Positions 52,970-62,717 of a stretch of DNA of 64,000 bases are shown piece after piece. The translations under genes were made by a program, and so were the position numbers. Under the pieces are notes generated by a model. The model was given only the letters and a program-made list of their open reading frames with translations, ran no database searches and was not told the origin of the DNA. The stretch's first letter is position 1. Every line of letters starts with the position of its first letter. The stretch comes from Chitinophagaceae bacterium (lineage in GTDB: Bacteria > Bacteroidota > Bacteroidia > Chitinophagales > Chitinophagaceae): contig JANINS010000003.1 in the NCBI GenBank assembly GCA_024508725.1, positions 806,001 to 870,000 on the forward strand, given 5' to 3'.

Positions 52970-54346
52970 CTATCGCACATTCAATGCAGCATCCAGTTCT
53001 TTCATCGTAAATGCAGTAAAGCCAGTTAATGTAAATGGTGTCTTGCTTATTATCGCATCCGTCTTCGCCATCAATGGCTGTTCTTTACCGCCAAACGCTA
53101 TAGCAGTTATCGAAACACGTTTGCCCACAGGCACATTGGTAAAAACAGCCTTGCCATCCTTTACTGTTCCCTGCATCACCGAGCTGATGTCGGGAAATAT
53201 CAGTTGCACCTTCGGCCCCGTCACGTTCGGCAACGCAACAACAAAATCTGTTTTCTCTCCGGCATATTCATAAAACCTATCGCAGTTGATCCACCCCAGC
53301 TGTGTTGCATTCAAAATATACAGCTCCGCCTCTGTAGCATTCATTGCTTTTACAGCTTTGTCTCTACATTGGTCATACTTAGCTTTAAACGCTGCTGCAT
53401 ACTTTTCTCTGTCTATTGCGATTTGGCAGCAAAAAGCCAGGTGGTGCTCTTCTTTTTCAGGGCTCATGCGGCTCATATCAAAGGGAGGCATGTTCTTAAA
53501 AAACGTCGTAATAATCGTTTGTGCTTTAGCACTAAGACGCGGCGGCTTTTTGTCAAAGTTCTCACCTTGGTAAAAAGATACGGCAACAACTTTGCCCGCA
53601 CGGTCAAGCATTAAACCCATTTCATCGCCAATGCCAAATACATTTCCCTTCAACATTTCTTCCTTTACGTCATCAGGCAGCACAAGATGTTTTTCAACGT
53701 AGGTCCACACAGTCGAATCTTTATCCTTTACGATCCAGTCTATGTCGTAACCGCTTGTACTGGCTAGCCAGCTGCAAACACTTACCTGTTTGGTATATAA
53801 ACTCGAATCCCTGGTTAAAAGAGTATCTACTGCTTCGTACCCCTGCTTACGTGCTACCCCCGGCATCCAGTTAAAGCCTCCGGCATCAGTGGTGCTTCCG
53901 TAAAATACCTCCATCGAATCAATACCTTTCTTTCTGGGAAACGATATTACAATGCTCCTCCTGCTATCAACCTTCAACTGCTTGTTACCGGCTTTCGCTT
54001 CAACATACAACATCCCGCCGGTCTGCAACATCATGCTGTCGCTCATGCTCGATAGGTTCGCACTCATCACATCCCCGCTGCTGTAAAACTCCTTTAGCAA
54101 GATCACTGCATCACCCTTCACCGCACTGCCATCTTCAAACACCAGTGCCCCTGCAGGTATAAACACCTGCGTTCCCTTTTCACCCTTTATAAGATTGTCT
54201 TTAGTCGCATCAACGGTAAACGCCTGTTCCTGCGGAGCCAGGTTCCGGCTGATATCTTCACTGCTGTTAACGGGCAGGTAGTTCTTTCCTGCCTTGCATG
54301 CACAAAACAACAACAGCAACACTGCAGCAATATTTCTCATAAGCAT
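52970..54346 (-). CDS. Large lipoprotein of unknown function, 458 aa
   Basis: Signal peptide with lipobox LFCAC (Cys near residue 17; start Met1 or Met3). Early in the mature protein is KGEKGTQVFIPAGALVFEDGS, a motif seen in ZU5-like or similar beta-sandwich regions of Bacteroidota surface lipoproteins. The remainder, with a Cys pair in AFCCQI, is not recognised. It heads the two-lipoprotein unit. Confidence 0.72.
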   Translation of the reverse strand: MLMRNIAAVLLLLFCACKAGKNYLPVNSSEDISRNLAPQEQAFTVDATKDNLIKGEKGTQVFIPAGALVFEDGSAVKGDAVILLKEFYSSGDVMSANLSSMSDSMMLQTGGMLYVEAKAGNKQLKVDSRRSIVISFPRKKGIDSMEVFYGSTTDAGGFNWMPGVARKQGYEAVDTLLTRDSSLYTKQVSVCSWLASTSGYDIDWIVKDKDSTVWTYVEKHLVLPDDVKEEMLKGNVFGIGDEMGLMLDRAGKVVAVSFYQGENFDKKPPRLSAKAQTIITTFFKNMPPFDMSRMSPEKEEHHLAFCCQIAIDREKYAAAFKAKYDQCRDKAVKAMNATEAELYILNATQLGWINCDRFYEYAGEKTDFVVALPNVTGPKVQLIFPDISSVMQGTVKDGKAVFTNVPVGKRVSITAIAFGGKEQPLMAKTDAIISKTPFTLTGFTAFTMKELDAALNVR

Positions 54347-54576
54347 CTGAAGATATGATTTTTCTTTCGCTCCATTCTACCACCAAAGTCGCTCAGCATC
54401 CTCAAATGAGTATCTGATAGTGATTTAAAAGAAAGGAATAAACCGGATAAAATATCCCACTTGTCAGGGTATTTTACGCTTCCCGTTTCCATTCCGTCAA
54501 TCTCATGTTAACTACATTCGTCTACACGATCCTCACAGATCACCTTAGATCGTATTTCCCAGTCCCAGTAAATAAA

Positions 54577-54600
54577 AAAGTCCCGCTACGGCGGGGCTTT
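54577..54600 (-). terminator. Strong hairpin terminator on the minus strand
   Basis: A 10-bp stem AAAGCCCCGC/GCGGGACTTT with a 4-base loop and T-rich sequence after it, read on the minus strand. It would stop transcripts coming from the repeat region towards the lipoprotein genes. Confidence 0.75.
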
Positions 54601-54683
54601 CAGTATAAGGTCATCAACAAATCTATCTCGCTTTGCAGAGTAGCATCAAGATTACACTCACACTAAAGCACCGCACAAACTAA

Positions 54684-54955
54684 ATCAGCAACGCAAAGTT
54701 CATCACGGCCACAAAGATCATCTTCACGCATCATTTTATCCGGCCCCAAAACTTCGGGATTGAAAAAAAATGCCCCGCATATTTTTTCGAAGGATAAAAT
54801 GCAGCGTGCAGTACCAACATCAGGCAATTACAACTCCGCACTAAGAGTTTCGTCTCTGCATACTCATCCGCTTCCTGCATCACAACCCCTCACACATAGG
54901 GAGGCGTTGGCCGGTCCCGCTGCACGGAGTGTTTCGGCGGGACTTGATCTTTTGC
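54684..54955. repeat. 272-bp direct repeat, copy 1
   Basis: Shares long identical blocks with 55105-55376 (start ATCAGCAACGCAAAG; ACGCATCATTTTATCC; GGATAAAATGCAGCGTGCAGTA; GGGAGGCGTTGG; TGCACGGAGTGTTTCGGCGGGAC). Within it ATTTTATCC/GGATAAAAT and GTCCCGC/GCGGGAC are inverted pairs. Confidence 0.85.
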
Positions 54956-55104
54956 CTGCCCGACTGCCGGCGGGTTTCTTTTTCTTGTCAAGAGAAATGC
55001 GAAGCATTCACCGAATCCAAAATGCAAACAAACTATCTGAGGTAAAAAGAAAGACATAGCCGATAACAAAGCGCTGTTCTTTCATAAAACAGCGCTCGGG
55101 TATA

Positions 55105-55376
55105 ATCAGCAACGCAAAGTTGTTCACGGTTGCTAAGATCTCTTCACGCATCATTTTATCCGCTATCGCCGCAGGCGAGATTGAAAAAATCCTACGGCAT
55201 ATTTTTTCAAAGGATAAAATGCAGCGTGCAGTATCAACATCAGGTAGTACAATTCCGCACTAAGAGCTTCGTCTCTGCACACACTCATCCGCTTCCTGCA
55301 CTCCCACCGCTCACACATAGGGAGGCGTTGGCTCGTCCCGCTGCACGGAGTGTTTCGGCGGGACTTGATCTTTTGC
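55105..55376. repeat. 272-bp direct repeat, copy 2
   Basis: Same ends and same length as copy 1, spaced 421 bp start to start, with scattered substitutions and a different centre (GCTATCGCCGCAGGCG in place of GGCCCCAAAACTTCGG). Followed by CTTGATC/GATCAAG and CTTTTC/GAAAAG inverted repeats. Confidence 0.85.
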
Positions 55377-55660
55377 TTCTTTTCGATCAAGCGAAAAGAA
55401 GAACATTACTTGTTGTACTAGCCCATAAACAACCATTACAGCATGGTCAATGCGTCACCCGCCATACATTGCCGCAAGGCTCCCCATGCACTAGCCGTAG
55501 ATTACTGTACCATCTCGGCGTCATTACTGCGATATAAAGCGTTGCAGCATTACCAAATCAACCCATTTGTTACCAAACATGTCCAAACGTTCCCAAATCA
55601 TCCCAAAGCTTACCAAATCGTCCCGATCCGGCACGAACTACACATAACATCACCAAGGGT

Positions 55661-58600
55661 TCACCATATCACCCAATCAACATTGCCCGTCTCGGTTCTG
55701 CTGGTGGGTTTCTGCAAACCCATGGTAAGGCGTAACACACTCTCCCCTACCAGTTGTTTTAACCGCGATACGGTAAGCGTGGTGTGCTTATTAAACGCAT
55801 CGATAATACTGTAAGTGAATACGCCGTTCTGCAGGTCGCCACGCTCCTGTGCATACTGCATACCTCCTGCAGCAGATATGATGGTGGCTCCGGTTCCCCT
55901 GCTCACATTCACAAAAATATTCTGCATCAGTTCAAAGCTGTTGGTCATACCCAGCTTACTCTTCTTAACAATGATGCGGCTGCGGTTGGCATCACCGGTG
56001 GTGGTACCAAGGCTGTCGAGTTCTTTGGTAACGGCTTCTATCCGTTGAATGTCTTCTTTATCTACTTCACCGCTATGGCAGGCATCGATAAACATAACTT
56101 TCTGCCTCGGGGGTATATTATCGAGCAGGCTTTCCAGCTCTTCGTAAGCAAGGCCTTTCTCTTCGGGTTTATTGAAGTTGATATCATAGGTACTGAGGTA
56201 GTAATCCAGTTGCTTACTCAATACACCATGGCCCGAGTATGATACGATCACCCGGTCGTTGATGTGCATCGCTGCCAGTTTTGTTTTTAGCTGCATGATG
56301 TTTTCACGGGTAACCGACCGGTCGAAGAGTGTATCGATCAACATACCGGGGTATCTGGATCGTAGCTTTGCGGCAAGGTCACGGATGTCTTTCACACTCC
56401 AGTTGAGGTTGTAAGTAGAATCGGCAAAACGATTGATGCCGATGCCAATAAAATAGGTTCGCTTTGCAACGGGCTTCGCCGGTATATATTTCACCATTAA
56501 AGGTTGCCGGTAACTCTCTATGCCGCTTGCATCAGTTACCGATACTTCTATCCTGTTTTCGCCTTCACCCAGGGCTACTACAACACTGGTATCAAAACGT
56601 TTGCTCCCTGGCGTACCTACGTGTTTACCTTTTGCGCCGTAAAAAGGCACTTCGTTGATCCAGATATTGAATTGCTGTAAAAATGCACCGGATCCCCTGG
56701 CCGCTATCGAAAGTTTTAACTGGTTGTTGCTTTGCTCGTATTGTATGGCAGAGCGATTCTTTATCTCTGCCACGGGAACGGCAGATGTATTGCCCGACAA
56801 CTGCGTTGAATCGATGCCCAGCTTCTTTAACCGTTTAAGGTAAGCGCTTTTATAACCCTGCATTAAGGCCGTATCAGTATTACCTACTGCTTCCAATACC
56901 TTATCGGGACGGTTATACAGGATATCTAACTGCTGAAAGCCCAGCGTTTGGGTGCCCTGTGTTACATAATGCAGTTGCTTAACAATATCTCCCGATCCTG
57001 TATAATACCCATCCGGGGTCCTCATCAGGTAGTTATTATTGTTTTGTGTAAGTACCGTATAACGCAACTTCATTGCAGGAAACTCGTACACATAATCGAA
57101 GCCGGTAGAGCTCACCAGTAATTCTTTACCATCGCTTCTGAAACTGCAACCCAATACCTGGTTCTTTATTTCGGGAAAGCTGTAGAGCAGGTCTCCTGCA
57201 TCAACATCAAACATCGAGATGCGGCCATACGTAACAATGATAAGCCTTGTGCCATCGACACTGAACTGTGCATCTCTTACGGTTTCATATCCATCATCGG
57301 TAACATTGATACGGGTCCTGATCTTCTTTTGTGTAAGATCCCAGATCACTGTTCGTGGGCCGCAAAATGCAGCAAGATTTCTTTTGGGCTGGTAAACAAG
57401 TTTTTCTCCCCTGGCAATTGTTCCGTTATCATCCAATAAACCGGTGTGTACATTCCAGATGATGCTATTACTGGTGATGGACGAAAACACCATATCGTTA
57501 GTGGTACCTGTTAACAGGATGCTCGATTTGCCGTGTTCGTAAGGTGCATGATCTATTACCTGTGCTGCAGTATCGGCAAGAAAGGCATAGCTCCTCGCTT
57601 TCTTGTCATCGGATATTACCACTATATATCGTTCATCGGTGGTAAATGCAAGATCATAAATGCGCTGTTCACTTACATGTACTTCTTTTGCCAGCGATCC
57701 GTTTTCTAAGTGATAATAGCGCAGCTTATTACCACATGCAGCAATAATAAACCTGTTATCTTTTGTAATAAGCATATCGTTGGCCCGGCAATCGTCTTCA
57801 ATTGTATACAACAGCTTACCAGTATTCATATCCCATACACGTATACGGTTTTCGTTTTCTGCTGCAACAAAATATGCATCATTCGAAGAGAAGGCCATCT
57901 CCCTGGGACCGTAATCGTCCGGAAAGAATAAAGTATCTATTCGCTTACCTGCAGGCAGTGCATACATAATACCATGATCTAAAGTGTCGTAACTAAAAAG
58001 ATATTTACCGGTGTTGCTCAACAGGTGTGGGTATTTATAATCGGACAAGGTAAATAATGGCTGTAGCTGATCGTTGAACACCACCAGCGGTGATTTGTAG
58101 TTGATATTAGACTGGCGTGCTATGTATTTACCGGTCTTGTTTTTTAGTGCCCAGTCGAGCCACTCGAATTTCTCCTGTGGATGCAGTTCAAGATCATTTG
58201 CTTCGAGTAAATTAAAACTGTTACCAAAGTTGATCGCCAGCCTGTCGGTACCAATATAAAAAGTTCCTTCTTTACGAATATAATTCGGGTAGTTGAGATC
58301 CCTGAACAAACGCCTGTTCGCTGCATCCCAGATCTTACCGGTCATATCGGTTGATACGGAAACAAAGTATCGTGGATCGGGAGATACCGCTAGTTTCAGG
58401 ACCATGCCTTTGTGATCAGTGAGGTGTTGGACCAGTTTACCCGTGGCAGCATCCCATAGTTTAACCGTCTCATCCCAAGATCCTGTTACTACATATTTGT
58501 TATCACTGGTGAGCTTTGCATCGTATATCTTTTTAGCATGACTGAAAGAACTGATAAGTTTTCCCGACTTAACATCATACAATGCAGCAGTGGTATCGTT

Positions 58601-59422
58601 CAAAGCCGTTAATATTTTAGCGTTATCGGAGCTGAGTACCGCATATTCCTCGAAAGATGAGCGTGAATGAAATTTTCTTACGAGCTTACCGGTGGCTGTT
58701 TGCCATACGTAGGCATCAAAGCCGCTCCATTCAGCCGCCACTATATAATTTTCATCATTGCTGAATCTGGCCACTTTAATATAAGAGCCTTCTGCTACAT
58801 AACTCCGTATCAGCTTGCCGGTGCTGGTATTCCAAAGGCGGCATTGTCCGTCAAACGATCCGGTAAGAAACTTACTGCCATCTTTACTAAACGAAACAGT
58901 ATATACAGCACCTGTGCCTTCAATATATTCGTCGTAATCGAATACCTTGATACGTTGTATCATTTTACCCGTTGCAACATTCCAGAGTATGCAGTTGTTT
59001 TCCCTGGCACCGGTGATCACCATTTTACCATCGTTGCTAAACTCACCGGTTACTACACGGTTGGTGTGGCCTTTTAACCGGTGCAACAATTTTCGTTCTG
59101 AAAGGCTCCATATACAAGCGGTACTGTCTGCAGAAACGGTGAGCAGCAACTGATCGTCTTTGCTAAAAGCAACATCTTCCACATCATCGGCATGCAGTGC
59201 GGTAAATAACAATTGCCCGGTAAATGCATTCCACACTTTGGCTGTATGATCTTCAGAGGCTGTGGCCACCAACGCACCATTGTTACTAAAGCGTGTATTG
59301 GTAACAAAACTGGTATGCGGCACAGGCGTTACCAGTTCAGGTTGCTGGGCATGCAAACGAATGAACAATGAACTGCAGAGCAATAAAACACAAATGGCTT
59401 TTCCCGGGTAGTGATGCATCAT
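55661..59422 (-). CDS. Exported WD40-repeat protein with C-terminal caspase-like peptidase
   Basis: Start set to 59422 (1253 aa), giving a signal peptide (ICVLLLCSSLFIRLHAQ). Residues about 35-350 and 500-850 contain many WD40 repeats (ASEDHTAKVWN, TGSFDGQCRLWN, TGSWDETVKLWD), enough for two propellers. The C-terminal 300 residues form a C14-type caspase-like domain with an intact His-Cys dyad: H1065 in YSGHG and C1115 in IDACHSGE. The WD40 part is a likely ligand platform that gates the protease. No partner gene is adjacent. Minus-strand, divergent from the T9SS protein. Confidence 0.9.
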   Translation of the reverse strand: MMHHYPGKAICVLLLCSSLFIRLHAQQPELVTPVPHTSFVTNTRFSNNGALVATASEDHTAKVWNAFTGQLLFTALHADDVEDVAFSKDDQLLLTVSADSTACIWSLSERKLLHRLKGHTNRVVTGEFSNDGKMVITGARENNCILWNVATGKMIQRIKVFDYDEYIEGTGAVYTVSFSKDGSKFLTGSFDGQCRLWNTSTGKLIRSYVAEGSYIKVARFSNDENYIVAAEWSGFDAYVWQTATGKLVRKFHSRSSFEEYAVLSSDNAKILTALNDTTAALYDVKSGKLISSFSHAKKIYDAKLTSDNKYVVTGSWDETVKLWDAATGKLVQHLTDHKGMVLKLAVSPDPRYFVSVSTDMTGKIWDAANRRLFRDLNYPNYIRKEGTFYIGTDRLAINFGNSFNLLEANDLELHPQEKFEWLDWALKNKTGKYIARQSNINYKSPLVVFNDQLQPLFTLSDYKYPHLLSNTGKYLFSYDTLDHGIMYALPAGKRIDTLFFPDDYGPREMAFSSNDAYFVAAENENRIRVWDMNTGKLLYTIEDDCRANDMLITKDNRFIIAACGNKLRYYHLENGSLAKEVHVSEQRIYDLAFTTDERYIVVISDDKKARSYAFLADTAAQVIDHAPYEHGKSSILLTGTTNDMVFSSITSNSIIWNVHTGLLDDNGTIARGEKLVYQPKRNLAAFCGPRTVIWDLTQKKIRTRINVTDDGYETVRDAQFSVDGTRLIIVTYGRISMFDVDAGDLLYSFPEIKNQVLGCSFRSDGKELLVSSTGFDYVYEFPAMKLRYTVLTQNNNNYLMRTPDGYYTGSGDIVKQLHYVTQGTQTLGFQQLDILYNRPDKVLEAVGNTDTALMQGYKSAYLKRLKKLGIDSTQLSGNTSAVPVAEIKNRSAIQYEQSNNQLKLSIAARGSGAFLQQFNIWINEVPFYGAKGKHVGTPGSKRFDTSVVVALGEGENRIEVSVTDASGIESYRQPLMVKYIPAKPVAKRTYFIGIGINRFADSTYNLNWSVKDIRDLAAKLRSRYPGMLIDTLFDRSVTRENIMQLKTKLAAMHINDRVIVSYSGHGVLSKQLDYYLSTYDINFNKPEEKGLAYEELESLLDNIPPRQKVMFIDACHSGEVDKEDIQRIEAVTKELDSLGTTTGDANRSRIIVKKSKLGMTNSFELMQNIFVNVSRGTGATIISAAGGMQYAQERGDLQNGVFTYSIIDAFNKHTTLTVSRLKQLVGESVLRLTMGLQKPTSRTETGNVDWVIW

Positions 59423-59562
59423 GGTGTGTACAAGATATAAATAAAGTAGTGTACACTTTATAAGCAAGGCAGAGACCTGCATAATCGAAATAAGTGATCA
59501 TCACATTGGCCATTCCCTTACTGCCAAATATGCTTATATTGTAACCTTAACCAAAACTATAT

Positions 59563-62500
59563 ATGAGAAAACTGTACCTACTACTTATGTTAACTTTTCC
59601 CTGTGGCTATGCCTGGTCGCAGGTTACCGTTACGGCTTCTTCGGGAACGCCTGGCCCTACAGTATACACTACAGTCAAGGCTGCGTTCGATGCCATTAAT
59701 ACCGGTACGCACCAGGGTGTTATCGCCATCAGGATCGCTGCCAATACTACAGAAACAGCATCGGCTGTATTAAACGCTTCCGGTACCGGCGGATTTGTAT
59801 TCACAGCCATATCATTGCAACCCACTGGTGGTAATGCGATCACTATTACAGGAAATATTGCCGGGCCACTCATCGATCTTGATGGTGCAGATAATGTAGT
59901 GATCGACGGCCTTAATACCGGTGGCAACACACTCACCATTACCAATACCAACAATACTGCTTCGGCTACCACTATCCGTTTGATAAATGATGCAACCGCC
60001 AATACGATCACTAATAGTACAGTATTAGGTGCAGGTAATAGTGTTACTACGGCTACCATTTTATTGGGTACCGGAACGGTAACAGGCAACGATAACAATG
60101 CCATTACCAATTGCAATATCGCAGATGCTTCACCCGATTTTCCTGTTAACGCTATTCTTTCGATCGGTTCTGCTACTGCAGGGCAGGAGAACAGCAACAT
60201 CAGCATTACCGGTAACAACATATCCAATTATTTCAGTACAACATTATCTTCCACTGCGATACTTGCCGGTGCCGGAAACACTAACTGGATCATTTCGAAC
60301 AACAAGTTCTTTCAAACAGCCACACGCACCTATGCCTTTGCTGCGGCAACCATCATCCGGGTGATACAGGTGGCTTCGGGTGCAGGTCATATTATTTCAG
60401 GTAACGTAATTGGTTATGCCAGTGCAGCATCTACCGGCAGTTATACAATAGCAGGTGCCGTAGCTACGCGATTTATTGCGATTGACCTTGCTGTGGGTAC
60501 TTCATCTGCAAGCAGTGTACAGAACAATACAGTTGCCGGCTTTTCAATGATCACCAGTAGTAATGCCAACGCAAACACCGTTACCGGTATATGGTCTGCC
60601 ATATTCGTTTCGGCAGGTAACGTAAACATTGGTACCACCACAGGTAATACCATCGGCAGCAATAGCGGAACAGGAAGTATTGCGTTGAATCCTACTGTGA
60701 ATAACGGCTTTGTTGCAGGCATCGTTTCTTCCAGCCCGGGTACTGTAAATATTACCAACAATAATATTGGTGCGATTGACCTGGTGCCTTCGGGAGCCAA
60801 TGCAGGAACGCTGGTTGGCATTTCTACCAGCGGAACAAATGCGGTGATCAATATTGAAAACAATGTGATCGGTAATACCACTGCAAACAATATCCGTATA
60901 GGCACTGCTTCCGTTACCACGAACGGTGGTAACATACGAGGTATTTTTAATACAGCTACGGGCACAGTTCACATCTTAGGTAATACTATTCGTAACCTGG
61001 TTAACTATGGTGCTGCTGCCACTTCTTTGTTTCGTGGGATCGAGTACCAGGCCGGTACCGGAAGCATTGCGAAAAACATTGTTTCTGACCTGAGTACCGG
61101 TGGTTTTCTTGCCGGCTTTGGTACACAAACAGGTGTGGGCATTTTGGTAAACAGTACCTCACCAGGTATTGCTGTTGATTCGAATGTTATTTACAATCTT
61201 AAAATAACCAACACTGGTACCGATGGTGCTGTTGTTTCGGGCATTTTTGCCGGTAATGCCAGTAATTCATCGGGAGTACTTGGTGGCATCAATATTACCC
61301 GCAACCGCATTTATAATCTCAGCAATGCTACCACAAGCATCAGCACAACAGCTCCGTCCTGTATCGTAGGCATATCGTTGGGCAATTCTGTGTTAGGAAG
61401 CTTAGTGACCGTTGCCAATAATATGATCGGCCTGGGCCATGGGCAAACTACCAATACCTCCGTGATCGGTATTCTTAACCACTATGTAAGTGCAGTAGAT
61501 TATACAGCACGTATCTATCATAACAGCATCGAGATAGCCGGCACAGCAGCCAGTGGTGCACAACCATCATTTGATTATTACCGTGGCAACTTTGGCAACA
61601 CGGCTTTTACAACACCTACAGTTGATATCCGCAATAATATTTTCGTGAACAATCGCAACGGTGGTACAGGAAAGCATTATGCCATTGCCAATGGTTATCC
61701 GAATGCAGTAAGCAGTGCCACCGGTTGGCCTGCAGGTGCATCTAATTACAACGTGTTAAAAGCGCCTGAAACAAACTTAGGTTACTGGAACACGAACGTT
61801 GGCTTCGCCGATTGGAAAACGGCATCGGCGGGTGACCAGCAAAGTGGTTCGTTCGTAGTTACATTCCAGAACGCTCCTTCTGATCTGCACATTGCTCCCG
61901 GTGGAAACGCAGCTTCTATAAACAGTGCAGGTACTCCGCTGGCTGCAGTAACCATCGACATCGATAATGAAACAAGATATTTTCCTACGCCGGATATTGG
62001 TGCAGATGAATTCGCTATTCCTTTCGATATATCGATGGAATATTTCAATGGCACTAAACAGGCAGGCGGAAACATGCTTGCTTGGAAAGCTTCCTGCTCT
62101 GCTGCAAGCACCATCTTTGAAGTACAGAGAAGTAGTGATAGTAAACAATTCAAAATATTAGGCAGTATTGCTGCCAACAGGGAAAGGTGTGCTTCGCCTT
62201 TCAGCTTTAATGATGCGGCACCTGCAGAAGGTATTAACTATTATCGTTTGAAGATGACAGAATCGGATGGACGCATAAGTTATTCATCCATCATTGCCAT
62301 CATCAATCGCAATACAGGCATCAGCATCATCTCGCTTAACCCAACCATTGTTGATAAAGGTGTTGCTGTGTTACAGCTTGCATCTGCCCAACAAGGTAAA
62401 GCACAGCTCTCCGTTTTTGATCTCAACGGCAGGTTAATGCAACGCCAGCCAGTTAACGTAGCTGCTGGAAGCAATACCATTTCTATTGATGTTTCGAAAC

Positions 62501-62577
62501 TTGGAGCAGGTAGCTATGTGCTGCAGGTGGCAGCAGGTGACGGAAATACTGCTACTATAAGATTCATAAAACAATAA
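59563..62577 (+). CDS. Surface beta-helix protein with T9SS C-terminal domain
   Basis: 1004 aa. Signal peptide (cleavage near AWSQV). Residues 30-830 consist of Asn/Thr/Gly/Ile-rich repeats with NxIxxN and ITNNNI patterns, typical of a right-handed parallel beta-helix. The C-terminus (LSVFDLNGRLMQ ... SKLGAGSYVLQV) is a type A sorting domain for the type IX secretion system. Likely an exported, cell-surface protein. The repeat make-up resembles secreted lyases or adhesins, but no catalytic residues could be identified. Confidence 0.85.
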   Translation: MRKLYLLLMLTFPCGYAWSQVTVTASSGTPGPTVYTTVKAAFDAINTGTHQGVIAIRIAANTTETASAVLNASGTGGFVFTAISLQPTGGNAITITGNIAGPLIDLDGADNVVIDGLNTGGNTLTITNTNNTASATTIRLINDATANTITNSTVLGAGNSVTTATILLGTGTVTGNDNNAITNCNIADASPDFPVNAILSIGSATAGQENSNISITGNNISNYFSTTLSSTAILAGAGNTNWIISNNKFFQTATRTYAFAAATIIRVIQVASGAGHIISGNVIGYASAASTGSYTIAGAVATRFIAIDLAVGTSSASSVQNNTVAGFSMITSSNANANTVTGIWSAIFVSAGNVNIGTTTGNTIGSNSGTGSIALNPTVNNGFVAGIVSSSPGTVNITNNNIGAIDLVPSGANAGTLVGISTSGTNAVINIENNVIGNTTANNIRIGTASVTTNGGNIRGIFNTATGTVHILGNTIRNLVNYGAAATSLFRGIEYQAGTGSIAKNIVSDLSTGGFLAGFGTQTGVGILVNSTSPGIAVDSNVIYNLKITNTGTDGAVVSGIFAGNASNSSGVLGGINITRNRIYNLSNATTSISTTAPSCIVGISLGNSVLGSLVTVANNMIGLGHGQTTNTSVIGILNHYVSAVDYTARIYHNSIEIAGTAASGAQPSFDYYRGNFGNTAFTTPTVDIRNNIFVNNRNGGTGKHYAIANGYPNAVSSATGWPAGASNYNVLKAPETNLGYWNTNVGFADWKTASAGDQQSGSFVVTFQNAPSDLHIAPGGNAASINSAGTPLAAVTIDIDNETRYFPTPDIGADEFAIPFDISMEYFNGTKQAGGNMLAWKASCSAASTIFEVQRSSDSKQFKILGSIAANRERCASPFSFNDAAPAEGINYYRLKMTESDGRISYSSIIAIINRNTGISIISLNPTIVDKGVAVLQLASAQQGKAQLSVFDLNGRLMQRQPVNVAAGSNTISIDVSKLGAGSYVLQVAAGDGNTATIRFIKQ

Positions 62578-62600
62578 ACAGGTATAAAAAAGATAGAGTC

Positions 62601-62630
62601 GGCTGGTCATATGATCAGCCGTTTCTTTTT
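62601..62630 (+). terminator. Rho-independent terminator
   Basis: The GGCTGGTCAT/ATGATCAGCC stem (one G-T pair) is followed by TTTCTTTTT, 24 bases after the T9SS protein stop. Confidence 0.88.
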
Positions 62631-62703
62631 GAAGTATCTGATACAATATAGATAACACGATCATTACTGACCAAGGTTAGCTGAGAGATTAGCTGCTTTC
62701 AAT

Positions 62704-62711
62704 TAAGTTTG
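62704..62711 (+). promoter_or_regulatory. -7 box directly before the dehydrogenase gene
   Basis: TAAGTTTG (TAnnTTTG) ends 6 bases before the ATG at 62718, suggesting a leaderless or near-leaderless mRNA. Confidence 0.5.
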
Positions 62712-62717
62712 CACTCA

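Larger units (their letters stand above)
54347..55660. other. 1.3-kb gene-free region holding repeats
   Basis: No credible gene: short ORFs here read through repeated DNA. It holds a terminator-like hairpin (54577-54600), two 272-bp direct repeats and, at 55551-55650, a run of CCCAAA/TTACCAAA-type short repeats before the end of the caspase gene. Confidence 0.7.

Noticed and set aside
54760-55059. 99-aa ORF and similar ones at 55130-55537 and 55443-55814
   Set aside because: They read through the 272-bp repeats; the frame is not preserved between the two copies.
55551-55650. CRISPR-like short repeats (ACCAAA/CCCAAA units)
   Set aside because: Units are short, irregular and without spacer structure; no cas genes in the window.
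60544-60972. Antisense ORFs over the beta-helix gene (also 59607-60227, 60441-60965)
   Set aside because: Arise from the repetitive Asn/Thr codons of the true gene; no start context or domain.
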